A stretch of DNA of 64,000 bases from UBA4644 sp964541085. Its GTDB lineage: Bacteria; Bacillota; Clostridia; Oscillospirales; Butyricicoccaceae. The translations under genes were made by a program, and so were the position numbers. The notes under the pieces were generated by a model that saw nothing but the letters and a program-made list of their open reading frames with translations, did no database searches and had not been told where the DNA came from. The stretch lies in NCBI GenBank assembly GCA_964541085.1, contig CAZIPA010000006.1, forward strand, positions 1 through 64,000, read 5' to 3'. Positions 15,071-22,034 of the stretch are shown here, piece after piece. How positions within the stretch are numbered: the stretch's first letter is position 1; every line of letters starts with the position of its first letter.

Positions 15071-17614
15071 ATGAAGAAGTTTTATGATGGCGGAGAATGC
15101 TTTGTGCTGACGGCCTGCTCCATTGAGGCCGCACCCCTTGCAAGCAGCCAGCAGGTGGGCATCAACCTTGCGAAAACCCTCTGTGAGGATGCCTGCTATC
15201 TCTCCGCAGAGGGAAACGGGCAGACGGCACTGGAGCTTTTCCGCATTGCCGGAAAAACCCCCGGCAGTCCCATCCGGCATATTCTGACGATCCGTACCCA
15301 TGACCGCTCGGAGCGGGATTGTGTGATCCGGCAGGAGGCGCTGGAAAGGGGCATTCTGTCCCTGCTGCACCAGTCGGGCTACCGTATCCGTGAACTGCCC
15401 TTTGATGACTACCGGAGACAGCTTGCACAGCTGGACACTGCCGCTGTCTGGGCGCTGAAAAAGCAGGAGGTGCAGGAATATGGCGTGCAGAACACCTATC
15501 GCTCTCCCGCAAGAGTGGAGGAGGTTCACTGGGAAGGCATCTATTCCGCGCTGGCCGGCTCCGGCTGCGCCCTGTGCGTGCAGATCATTCCCGCTCTGCT
15601 GTCGGAGAACGAACGGCAGCGCATCGCAAAAAACACCGCCCATTGCTCTCAGGCAGTGGACGGTGTGGTGACAAATCTGCGGGACGGACTGGCTGCCGCC
15701 GCTGCGGAACGGTGGAAATACTATGCCCAGAATGCCTCCCGCCCCTTTGCAGAGGTGAATCTTCTGGTGATCGGCTCCGTTCCCGCCAGCGCCCTGACGG
15801 CGGCCCGGCTGAAGCAGTCGGTGCGGGAAGCCGCCCTGCAAACACTTCCCGTCCCGGATTTTGGCAGCTACACCGTCTACAATCAGCCCTGGCGGCTTGC
15901 CCGTGCTTTGCGCTCCGCCGACACCGGCAGTCTGGATCGGTGGACCTCTGAGGAGGCCGCCCAGATCTTTCAGCTGCCGGTGCAGGGCCATTTTTTCACC
16001 GGGCTGGAGGGAAACCCCTTCTCTCTGATTCCCGAGCTGGAGCTTTTGCCGGAACAGCTGACCTGCGGCGGCGTGCCGGGGATCGTTCTGGGACGCTCTG
16101 TTTTTTCCGCCCGGCAGGTGGGGCTTCCGCCGGAACAGCTGCTGCTCCATACCGCAGTGATGGGAAAATCCGGCACCGGAAAGACGACGCTCCTGAAGCA
16201 GCTGATCGCACAGCTGCGGCGGCAGGGCATTCCGGTGCTGATTCTGGAGCCGGTGAAGCGGGAATACCGGGATCTGATTGCCGGACTGCCGGGCAGCAAA
16301 ATCTTTACCGTGGAGCGCCCGGTGACGCCGCTGCTGATCAACCCCTTTTATGTCCCGAAGGGTGTGCCGCTGGGAGAATACAGAAGCTGTCTGCTGTCTG
16401 CCTTCAAGGCTGCCTTTTCCCTGCCCGATCCGCTGCCGGCCCTGTTTGAAAAGGCCATCTCCGAGGCTTATACCCTGCACGGCTGGACGGACAGCAGCAG
16501 CAGCACCGATCCCGATGTCACCCTTTTTGACATGGCGGATTTTGTGCGTGTCTTCAAACGCATCATCGCCCGTTCTGGCTACAGCAATGAGGTCAAGGGC
16601 AACATGATGTCCGGCGGTGCCTTCCGGCTGCAAAGCCTGCTCGACCGCTGTCCCCGCACCTTTGATACCATCCATTCCACCGCTGTGGAGGAGCTGCTCT
16701 CCGGCTGCGCCGTTCTGGAAATGGGAAACCTGGAGCCGGAACAGAAGGCGCTGGTTTCCGCCCTGACCCTCATCAGCATCCTGGCCTGGCTGAAGGCGAC
16801 CAGAAAAAGTGAGCACCGTCTGAAAAACATTCTTCTCATCGACGAGGCCCATGCCCTGCTGGATCAGGGAGAAGGGGCAACCATGGAGGAAAAGGCACTG
16901 AACAGCACCATGACCCAGCTGATGATCAATGTGATCACGGAGATTCGGGCCTATGGAGTGGGGGTCATTTTTTCCGTTCAGTCTCCCTCCCGGGTGGGCG
17001 GACGGCTGCTGGACAATGTGGACAACCTGCTCTCCTTCCGGCTCAGCGGCGAAGAGGCGGAAATGCTCCGGGCGCACATCGGCGCGGACGACAGTCTCTG
17101 CACGGTGCTTCCGCTGCTGTCTGCCGGTGAGCTGCTGGTGAAAAACCGCTTTCTCCGGTCTCCGCTGCCGGTCAGAATGAATGATCCCGCCGGGCTCTCC
17201 CGGACAGACCCCGTTTCCGATGAGGCCATTGTCCGGGCGCAGACGGGCTATCTGGCGGCCCACGCCGGGGATTATTGTCCCTTTGCCCTCTGCAGGGCTG
17301 CCGGGTGCCGCTGCTGCTCCGTTTCCGTCCGGGAAGAGGCAAAGCTGTTTGCGGAGCAGCTGTTTGCCCAGCGGCAGCACAAGCTGCGCACGCCGGAGGA
17401 AGTTGCCGCACACCTGCTGCGTCTCCCGGCGGCGCTGGCCTCCCGTATTTCCCAGAGTGACAAAGGCGTTTTTCAGAAGCTTTGCGGCTGCACGGCGGTC
17501 CATCTCCTGCGGAAATGTGCCCTGGAGGGGGGCGTTTCCCTTGGCCAACAGGCCGCCGCAGCGCTGCTGACCGAAATGTATCAACAGAAAAAGGAGGAAT
17601 CTGGCAATGAATGA
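15071..17614 (+). CDS. HerA/VirB4-like P-loop ATPase
   Basis: This 847-residue ATPase has a roughly 350-residue N-terminal region, then Walker A VMGKSGTGKTTLLKQL (GKSGTGKT 365-372), a LILEPVKREYRDL strand (390-402) typical of the HerA/VirB4/TraC group, and Walker B NILLIDEAHALLD (586-598). A polar motif GVIFSVQSPSRV (631-642) and an arginine-bearing FRLSGEEAEML segment follow. A cysteine-rich patch (CPFALCRAAGCRCC) sits in the C-terminal extension. Such ATPases form hexamers that move DNA or protein substrates at membranes or with nucleases. Next to SPFH and membrane proteins it could be the motor of this system. Its end overlaps the nuclease-like gene by eight bases. Confidence 0.88.
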   Translation: MKKFYDGGECFVLTACSIEAAPLASSQQVGINLAKTLCEDACYLSAEGNGQTALELFRIAGKTPGSPIRHILTIRTHDRSERDCVIRQEALERGILSLLHQSGYRIRELPFDDYRRQLAQLDTAAVWALKKQEVQEYGVQNTYRSPARVEEVHWEGIYSALAGSGCALCVQIIPALLSENERQRIAKNTAHCSQAVDGVVTNLRDGLAAAAAERWKYYAQNASRPFAEVNLLVIGSVPASALTAARLKQSVREAALQTLPVPDFGSYTVYNQPWRLARALRSADTGSLDRWTSEEAAQIFQLPVQGHFFTGLEGNPFSLIPELELLPEQLTCGGVPGIVLGRSVFSARQVGLPPEQLLLHTAVMGKSGTGKTTLLKQLIAQLRRQGIPVLILEPVKREYRDLIAGLPGSKIFTVERPVTPLLINPFYVPKGVPLGEYRSCLLSAFKAAFSLPDPLPALFEKAISEAYTLHGWTDSSSSTDPDVTLFDMADFVRVFKRIIARSGYSNEVKGNMMSGGAFRLQSLLDRCPRTFDTIHSTAVEELLSGCAVLEMGNLEPEQKALVSALTLISILAWLKATRKSEHRLKNILLIDEAHALLDQGEGATMEEKALNSTMTQLMINVITEIRAYGVGVIFSVQSPSRVGGRLLDNVDNLLSFRLSGEEAEMLRAHIGADDSLCTVLPLLSAGELLVKNRFLRSPLPVRMNDPAGLSRTDPVSDEAIVRAQTGYLAAHAGDYCPFALCRAAGCRCCSVSVREEAKLFAEQLFAQRQHKLRTPEEVAAHLLRLPAALASRISQSDKGVFQKLCGCTAVHLLRKCALEGGVSLGQQAAAALLTEMYQQKKEESGNE

Positions 17615-18260
17615 ACTGGAAACCATGGATCTGGACACCGCTGCGGAGGAGGACTTTGACCTTCCCGATGCCGACAGCTGGGCAGAGCTGGACACACCGG
17701 AGCCGGAGGACTGCGCCGGGGATATCCCGGACACACCGGAGCTGCTGTCTGATGGGGAAAAAGCTGCCGATTATGCCCGCTCCTTCGGCTTTGACCGGGC
17801 TGCGGACTATATCCAGCGGCATTATGACGGGGACGAATACACCCCCGGCGATCCCATCCGCATTTCCACCCGCAACATGGGGCTGGAGGGTCTTGCTGCG
17901 GAAAACGGCGTTCCCTTTGAGCGGCGGACGGCCCAGCTTGCCGAAGGTCTGTCGGTGGAGGGGGTCTTTCCCGCCTTTGACAGCCGCCATCATGTGGAGC
18001 TGGGCGATGCCGCGAAGGATATGAGCCTTCACCAGCAGTTCAGCGCCTGCAGGGAAGATTTTCAGGATCATATGTATGATTCCCCCGAAAAGCTGGCGGA
18101 CATCACCTTCGGCGCGATGGAGCGGATGGACGCACCCCAGGGCTATACGCCGGAGGGCTTCACCTGGCAGCACAATCCCGAAACCGGCAGCTTTGATCTG
18201 GTATCCAAAGACGCTCATTCCGTCGGGCACACCGGCGGGAACGCTTTGTGGGGGAAATAG
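17607..18260 (+). CDS. HNH/Endo VII-superfamily nuclease-like protein (candidate effector)
   Basis: This 217-residue protein has an acidic N-terminus (residues 5-50) and a C-terminal domain resembling the WHH-type HNH/Endo VII nucleases of polymorphic toxins. A VEGVFPAFDS strand (118-126) is followed by helices and then TPEGFTWQHNPETGSFDLVSKDAH (from 181) and GHTGGNALWG. The pattern W-x-H-N ... LV...H ... HTGG matches that family. The usual first His is Gln188, while His189, His204 and His208 are kept. The ATG at 17607 has AAGGAGG eight bases upstream and overlaps the ATPase stop, so the two are coupled. No immunity gene is apparent beside it, which suggests control by the conjugation machinery (inference). 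Confidence 0.8.
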   Translation: MNELETMDLDTAAEEDFDLPDADSWAELDTPEPEDCAGDIPDTPELLSDGEKAADYARSFGFDRAADYIQRHYDGDEYTPGDPIRISTRNMGLEGLAAENGVPFERRTAQLAEGLSVEGVFPAFDSRHHVELGDAAKDMSLHQQFSACREDFQDHMYDSPEKLADITFGAMERMDAPQGYTPEGFTWQHNPETGSFDLVSKDAHSVGHTGGNALWGK

Positions 18261-18308
18261 TGCGCCGCAGGCGCTGTATGCCTTCTCAGGCGGCCCCCCC
18301 ACAAACGC

Positions 18309-18340
18309 AAAGCACCCCTGGGAGACCCCAGAGGTGCTTT
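18309..18340 (+). terminator. Hairpin at the end of the ubiquitin-like operon
   Basis: Strong stem AAAGCACCCCTGGG / CCCAGAGGTGCTTT with one mismatch and a four-base loop, about 50 bases after the last operon stop. The following U run is short, so termination efficiency is uncertain. Confidence 0.7.
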
Positions 18341-18532
18341 GTCCAATACAGTGAACGGACAACCGGATGTGTTTAAGGAGTTCTTTATGAAAAAAGCGTT
18401 TTGCTTTTCCCTGTGTGTCTATAATATATCAAACCCGCAGGCATCTGTCAAGATGAAATCTGAAAATCGTGATGTTGCACAAAATACACAGGTTCCGATT
18501 GTGCAGTATGCTCAATGGGCACACGGGCTTTT

Positions 18533-18576
18533 TCCAAAAGAGCACTCCGGCAGGGCTAGAAGCCGCCGCCGGAGTG
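18533..18576 (-). terminator. Terminator-like hairpin after htrA
   Basis: Read on the minus strand, CACTCCGGC pairs with GCCGGAGTG and is followed by CTCTTTTGG, about 30 bases after the protease stop. The rest of 18261-18604 holds no credible gene; a plus-strand frame from 18339 runs into the antisense of the protease. Confidence 0.6.
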
Positions 18577-18604
18577 TAATTGCATTCTGCTGCTTGTCTG
18601 CCGG

Positions 18605-20110
18605 TCAGTTGGCGTTGGGGTTTGCCACCAGTGTGACGCTGACGGAAACCAGCTTGCCGCTGCGCTCCACATTCAGCTCCACCACATCGCCGGGGGCCTT
18701 GTCCGCCAGATAATCCGTCACATCGGTGCTCTGGGAGACCATCACCGCGTCCACGCTGATGATCCGGTCGCCCACGGCCAGACCAGCTTCCTCGGTGCTC
18801 TTTTCCGTAATGCTGGAAACATACACGCCGGGAGCCATGTTATACTGCGCCGCCGTCTGAGAGGTGAGGGTCTGAACGGTGATGCCCAGAATGGCCCGGT
18901 TGGAGGTCTGGGTCACGCCGTTTTCATCGGTGTTTGTGCTGCCGTCGCCGTCGGGAGACACATAAACGCCGTTGGCGATGAGCTGAGAAGCGATCTCCAT
19001 GGCCGTGTTGCTGGGGATGGCGAAGCCCAGTCCCTCAGAATCGGTGTCCGAGCTCTTGGCGGAAACAATGCCGATGAGCTGGCCGTGATCGTTGAACAGC
19101 GCGCCGCCGGAGTTGCCGGGAGAAACCGCCGCCGTCATCTGGATCACATGGAGGGTCACATTGGTATAATAGCTGGCAGAGCCGCCGTAGAACATATCAT
19201 AGAGGCTGTTGCCCCGGTTTTTGGCGCTGGTATCCTCCACCTGCACGGTGATGGTGCGGTCGAGGGCGGACACAATGCCGTCGGAAATGGAGCCGGAAAA
19301 GCGGCCCTCCGGGTTGCCCACGGCGTAGCAGGCGGCACCCTGGCGCACCTGATCGCTGTCGGCGATTTCCGCAGCCTTCAGACCCTGAGCGTCGATCTTC
19401 ACCACGGCGATATCACCGTTTACATAGCTGCCGGTGATCTGTGCCGCATGGGTGGTGCCGTCCCGCAGCTCCACGGTGACCTTGGAAGCGCCGTTGATCA
19501 CATGGGCGGCGGTGAGGATGTAGCCATCCTCCGAAATAATCACGCCGGAGCCTGCGCCGGAGGTGACATAATTGCCGAACCAGTAGTTGCTGGTGGTCAT
19601 GATCTCGGTGGTAATGGCCACCACGGAATCCTCCACCTTGGCCGCCACCTGTTCGCTGGTGAGCACACCTTCCGCCACGGCGGCGGGGGTATCGTTGCCG
19701 GTGGTGGTCACCTGCTGGAGCACCACACGGTTGGTGTTCTGATAGACGATCTGCGCACCCGCATAGCCCGCGCCAAAGCAGATAGCCGCAGCCACCAGCA
19801 CCGCCAGCACGCTCAGCAGCACCTTTTTGCCGTTGATCCTTTTCCGGGGCCGGCGCGGGGGCTCGGTCACCGTGGGCTGGGGCGGCGTAAAGGTGGAATC
19901 CTGCCATTCTGCCGTGCCAAAGCTGGCCTGCCGGGGCTCCTCCTCCTGCTGATAGGGGAGACTCTGACTGGTATAATGATATTCACTGCTTTCCGAGGGA
20001 GAAGGGGCAGCGAACGGCTCCTGAGGGATTTCCTGCTCCGGCTGCCGGGGCTGCTCCTGAGGCTGCTCGGGCTGTTCGGGCTGATATCCGTTGTTTTCAA
20101 ACTCGTTCAT
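18605..20110 (-). CDS. HtrA/DegP-type membrane-anchored serine protease with PDZ domain
   Basis: This 501-residue protein has a long Gln/Glu/Pro-rich cytoplasmic N-terminus (1-90), a basic stretch, and one membrane helix (about 97-118). The extracytoplasmic trypsin-like domain carries His203 (LTAAHV), Asp233 (NGDIAVVK) and Ser334 (SPGNSGGAL). A C-terminal PDZ domain spans about 400-495 (GVYVSSITEKSTEEAGL). It belongs to the HtrA/YyxA group that degrades misfolded surface proteins under stress. A YyxA-type HtrA also lies near oriC in Bacillus, although the gene neighbours differ here. It converges on the ubiquitin-like operon. The AAAGGAG site precedes the ATG by eight bases. Confidence 0.93.
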   Translation of the reverse strand: MNEFENNGYQPEQPEQPQEQPRQPEQEIPQEPFAAPSPSESSEYHYTSQSLPYQQEEEPRQASFGTAEWQDSTFTPPQPTVTEPPRRPRKRINGKKVLLSVLAVLVAAAICFGAGYAGAQIVYQNTNRVVLQQVTTTGNDTPAAVAEGVLTSEQVAAKVEDSVVAITTEIMTTSNYWFGNYVTSGAGSGVIISEDGYILTAAHVINGASKVTVELRDGTTHAAQITGSYVNGDIAVVKIDAQGLKAAEIADSDQVRQGAACYAVGNPEGRFSGSISDGIVSALDRTITVQVEDTSAKNRGNSLYDMFYGGSASYYTNVTLHVIQMTAAVSPGNSGGALFNDHGQLIGIVSAKSSDTDSEGLGFAIPSNTAMEIASQLIANGVYVSPDGDGSTNTDENGVTQTSNRAILGITVQTLTSQTAAQYNMAPGVYVSSITEKSTEEAGLAVGDRIISVDAVMVSQSTDVTDYLADKAPGDVVELNVERSGKLVSVSVTLVANPNAN

Positions 20111-20208
20111 AAAAAATACTCCTTTCGGGGGAAACCTTTCTGTTTACAGTCTGATCTTACAACAGAAATATAAACCCTGTTTTTACAAAAGATAAACCCC
20201 AGTTAAAA

Positions 20209-20562
20209 TCATTTCGGCACGGTGAGAATCAGCGCCAGCATCCGTGCGGGCCGATCCGAACGGTTTTCAATGCTGTGGGAAACGCCGGAGTGGGCATAGG
20301 AGGCATCACCGGGACGCAGCACGGTATCCTGTCCGTTTTCCGTCAGCGTCAGCTCACCCTCCAGCAGATAATAGACCTCCGCGTCGCTGTCGTGGACATG
20401 GGGGCCGATGCTGTCGCCGGGATCGAAGAAAAACTCTGTCAGCAGGGTAGCGCTGCCAAACATGGCCTCTGCCTCCAGAATGTGCCGGTTTTCCAGACGG
20501 CCGCTGCCGCCCCGCACCCCGTCCCGCACCTGAAGCCGCTGCTGCTCTTTGCGAATTACCAT
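20209..20562 (-). CDS. Small cupin-domain protein
   Basis: This 117-residue single-domain cupin has metal-ligand candidates His55, His57, Glu62 (GPHVHDSDAEVYYLLEGE) and His96 (AHSGVSHSIEN). The GD turns are typical of RmlC-like cupins. The substrate is not predictable from sequence; sugar isomerase, quercetinase-like and binding roles are all possible. The start at 20562 is chosen because AAAGGA lies eight bases upstream; a longer reading would extend into repeat sequence. It is followed by htrA on the same strand after about 100 bases. Confidence 0.82.
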   Translation of the reverse strand: MVIRKEQQRLQVRDGVRGGSGRLENRHILEAEAMFGSATLLTEFFFDPGDSIGPHVHDSDAEVYYLLEGELTLTENGQDTVLRPGDASYAHSGVSHSIENRSDRPARMLALILTVPK

Positions 20563-20659
20563 AAAATCAGTCCTTTCTTTGTCTTTCATGCCTAATTTTC
20601 CGCCGCCCCGTGTCGGCGTTGTGCCGTCTGAGGGATTGTTCTCTCGTCCCCCGTCCCTC

Positions 20660-20733
20660 ACGCCCGCAGGCGCATCACGCACGAAGTGCGCATCACGCTG
20701 CGAAGCATCGCATCACGCCGCAAGGCGCATCAC
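20660..20733. repeat. Hairpin-chain repeat, copy between cupin and immA
   Basis: Tandem short hairpins separated by CATCA: CGCACGAAGTGCG, then a mismatched CGCTGCGAAGCATCG, then CGCCGCAAGGCG. Same family as 3091-3176, 23173-23272, 27360-27438, 31567-31619 and 39017-39097. Confidence 0.85.
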
Positions 20734-20736
20734 TTA

Positions 20737-21144
20737 TCAAAGCGCTCCTTTTGCGTCGCGGTAATACTCCAGACTTTTCCGCAGGAATTCCTCCGGCACG
20801 GAAAAATAGTCCGCCAGCTCGTCGGGTCGGGTGAGGCCACGGCGCAGCGCACTTTTCAGCTCCCGCAGCGGCACCAGCCGCCGGATGGCCCAGCGGTCGG
20901 CCTTTTGTTCACAGCGGGCCCGCTGGATCCGGCTGCTGTCCATGGTATAAAAGCTGCCGGTGGCACAATGCCCCATTTCATGTGCCAGACAGACCAGCTC
21001 CTCCGCACCGGTTTTCAGCTTGGAGACATCCATCCCGATATACCCGTCCGGGGTGGAAATGGCGGTGCTGCTCCGCAGCGGAAAGCAGAAAACCTGAAGT
21101 CCCAGACGGTCCGCCGTCTGATACAGGTCCTGCAGGCGGGTCAT
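20737..21144 (-). CDS. ImmA/IrrE-family metallopeptidase
   Basis: This 135-residue protein has the zinc protease motif HEMGH (His55, Glu56, His59) in LVCLAHEMGHC, followed by a downstream EQKADRWAIRRL helix that supplies the third ligand. ImmA-type proteases cleave a partner repressor of the XRE family after DNA damage or mating signals. The partner is encoded immediately upstream with a four-base overlap (ATGA). The pair is typical of mobile elements. The C-terminus runs up to a hairpin-chain repeat. Confidence 0.9.
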   Translation of the reverse strand: MTRLQDLYQTADRLGLQVFCFPLRSSTAISTPDGYIGMDVSKLKTGAEELVCLAHEMGHCATGSFYTMDSSRIQRARCEQKADRWAIRRLVPLRELKSALRRGLTRPDELADYFSVPEEFLRKSLEYYRDAKGAL

Positions 21145-21467
21145 TCGTTCTGCCTCTTTTCCCGCAGCGCCCGCTTGAAGCGGACAAAATCCAGCACATC
21201 CTGCTTGTCCTCCTCCGTGAGCTGCCGCACCTCGCCAAAGAGGGCAAACTCCAGGGGAGAGGTCTCCTGCTGCCGATCCTCAAAAAAGTAATTGGCCTCC
21301 ACATTCAGGACGGTGCAGAGCCGCTGGATGGTCTTTGCGTCCGGTTGATTCTGTCCCTTCTCCCAGTTGCTGACGGAATTGTGCTTTGCACCTACCGCCT
21401 CGGCCAGCTCCTTCTGTGTCAGCTGACAGCTTTTCCGGGCATGACGCAGCTTTTCTCCAAATTCCAT
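21141..21467 (-). CDS. XRE-family helix-turn-helix repressor
   Basis: This 108-residue protein has an N-terminal lambda-repressor-like HTH (LRHARKSCQLTQKELAEAVG, then VSNWEKGQNQPD) and a C-terminal charged helical part (about 70-108). It is short, like the cleavable repressors of ImmR type. It probably represses its own operon and the divergent Mor-like gene through the TTCGAA-containing sites at 21538-21620, and is inactivated by the ImmA protease encoded after it. The ribosome site AAAGGAG precedes the ATG. Confidence 0.9.
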   Translation of the reverse strand: MEFGEKLRHARKSCQLTQKELAEAVGAKHNSVSNWEKGQNQPDAKTIQRLCTVLNVEANYFFEDRQQETSPLEFALFGEVRQLTEEDKQDVLDFVRFKRALREKRQNE

Positions 21468-21537
21468 AGCCCATTGCTCCTTTCCGGTTTCCTGTTACCA
21501 ACACCATATCACATCTTTTTGAAAATGTAAAGAAATA

Positions 21538-21620
21538 ATTTCGAAAATACTGAAATGTTTTTCTTGACATTTCACTTTTTTAAGATTATGCTGGTGTCAG
21601 TTTCGAAATGTTCGAAATTG
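21538..21620 (+). promoter_or_regulatory. Promoter with flanking inverted-repeat operators upstream of the Mor-like gene
   Basis: TTGACA (21564-21569), a 17-base spacer and TATGCT (21587-21592) form a good plus-strand promoter. ATTTCGAAAATACTGAAAT lies just upstream (about 21538-21556). TTTCGAAATGTTCGAAA lies around the expected transcription start (about 21601-21617). The shared TTCGAAA half-sites on both sides look like operators for the divergent XRE repressor. Confidence 0.6.
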
Positions 21621-21696
21621 TCTTCTGCTTCCCTACAGCTTAAGAACAGAATATCGAAAATTGTGTCCGATAAACAGGACAGAAAGGACGGTAGCT

Positions 21697-22002
21697 ATGC
21701 AAAATCAACTGACACAGGACCTGGTCCCACAGGAAATGCACTGGCTGGTGGAGCTGGTGGGCATGGAGCAGTTTTTGCGCATCCTGGATATGGTGGGCGG
21801 CGAGAACATTTATTTCCCCAAACGGGAGACCATCGAGCGGCCGCTGCGCCACCGGGCCATCTGCCGGGAGTTCAACGGTGACAATCTGCGCCAGCTTTCC
21901 CGGAAATACGGCCTGACTGAGCGCTGCATCCGGAATATTCTCCGGGCAGGCTGCAAACGCTCGGCGGAAACATCTTTTCTTTTTCCAAAGGATGGAGTAT
22001 AA
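21697..22002 (+). CDS. Mor-transcription-activator-like helix-turn-helix protein
   Basis: This 101-residue protein ends in a helix-turn-helix (FNGDNLRQLSRKYGLTERCIRNIL) preceded by an IYFPKRETIERPLRHRAICREF segment. That matches the Mor/C activator family first known from phage Mu and common in clostridial mobile elements. The start at 21697 is preferred for its upstream AGAAAGGA. It is divergent from the XRE/ImmA pair and shares a presumed operator region. Its stop overlaps a TATAAT hexamer that may serve the next gene. Probably a relic of an integrated element. Confidence 0.8.
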   Translation: MQNQLTQDLVPQEMHWLVELVGMEQFLRILDMVGGENIYFPKRETIERPLRHRAICREFNGDNLRQLSRKYGLTERCIRNILRAGCKRSAETSFLFPKDGV

Positions 22003-22034
22003 TGGGGATATAAAGTCTGAAGGAGGTTTTCCCC

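Noticed and set aside
8142..18260. Type VII (ESX/Yuk) secretion locus because of a YukD-like small protein and a large P-loop ATPase
   Set aside because: No WXG100 proteins, no EssB or EsaA; the ATPase has a single HerA-type core instead of the tandem FtsK domains of EssC; E1-, E2- and JAMM-type proteins fit a modifier pathway better.
18339..18713. A 124-codon plus-strand frame after the modifier operon
   Set aside because: Begins inside a terminator hairpin, has no ribosome site, and its second half is the antisense of the htrA 3' end.
20660..20733. CRISPR-like appearance of the regularly spaced repeats
   Set aside because: The constant part is only about five bases, the varying parts are self-complementary rather than unique spacers, and no cas genes are present.
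22003..22034. Possible riboswitch or leader upstream of the D-cysteine desulfhydrase-like gene
   Set aside because: The gap is only about 30 bases and contains just the ribosome site. No riboswitch was recognised in the other leaders that were read.
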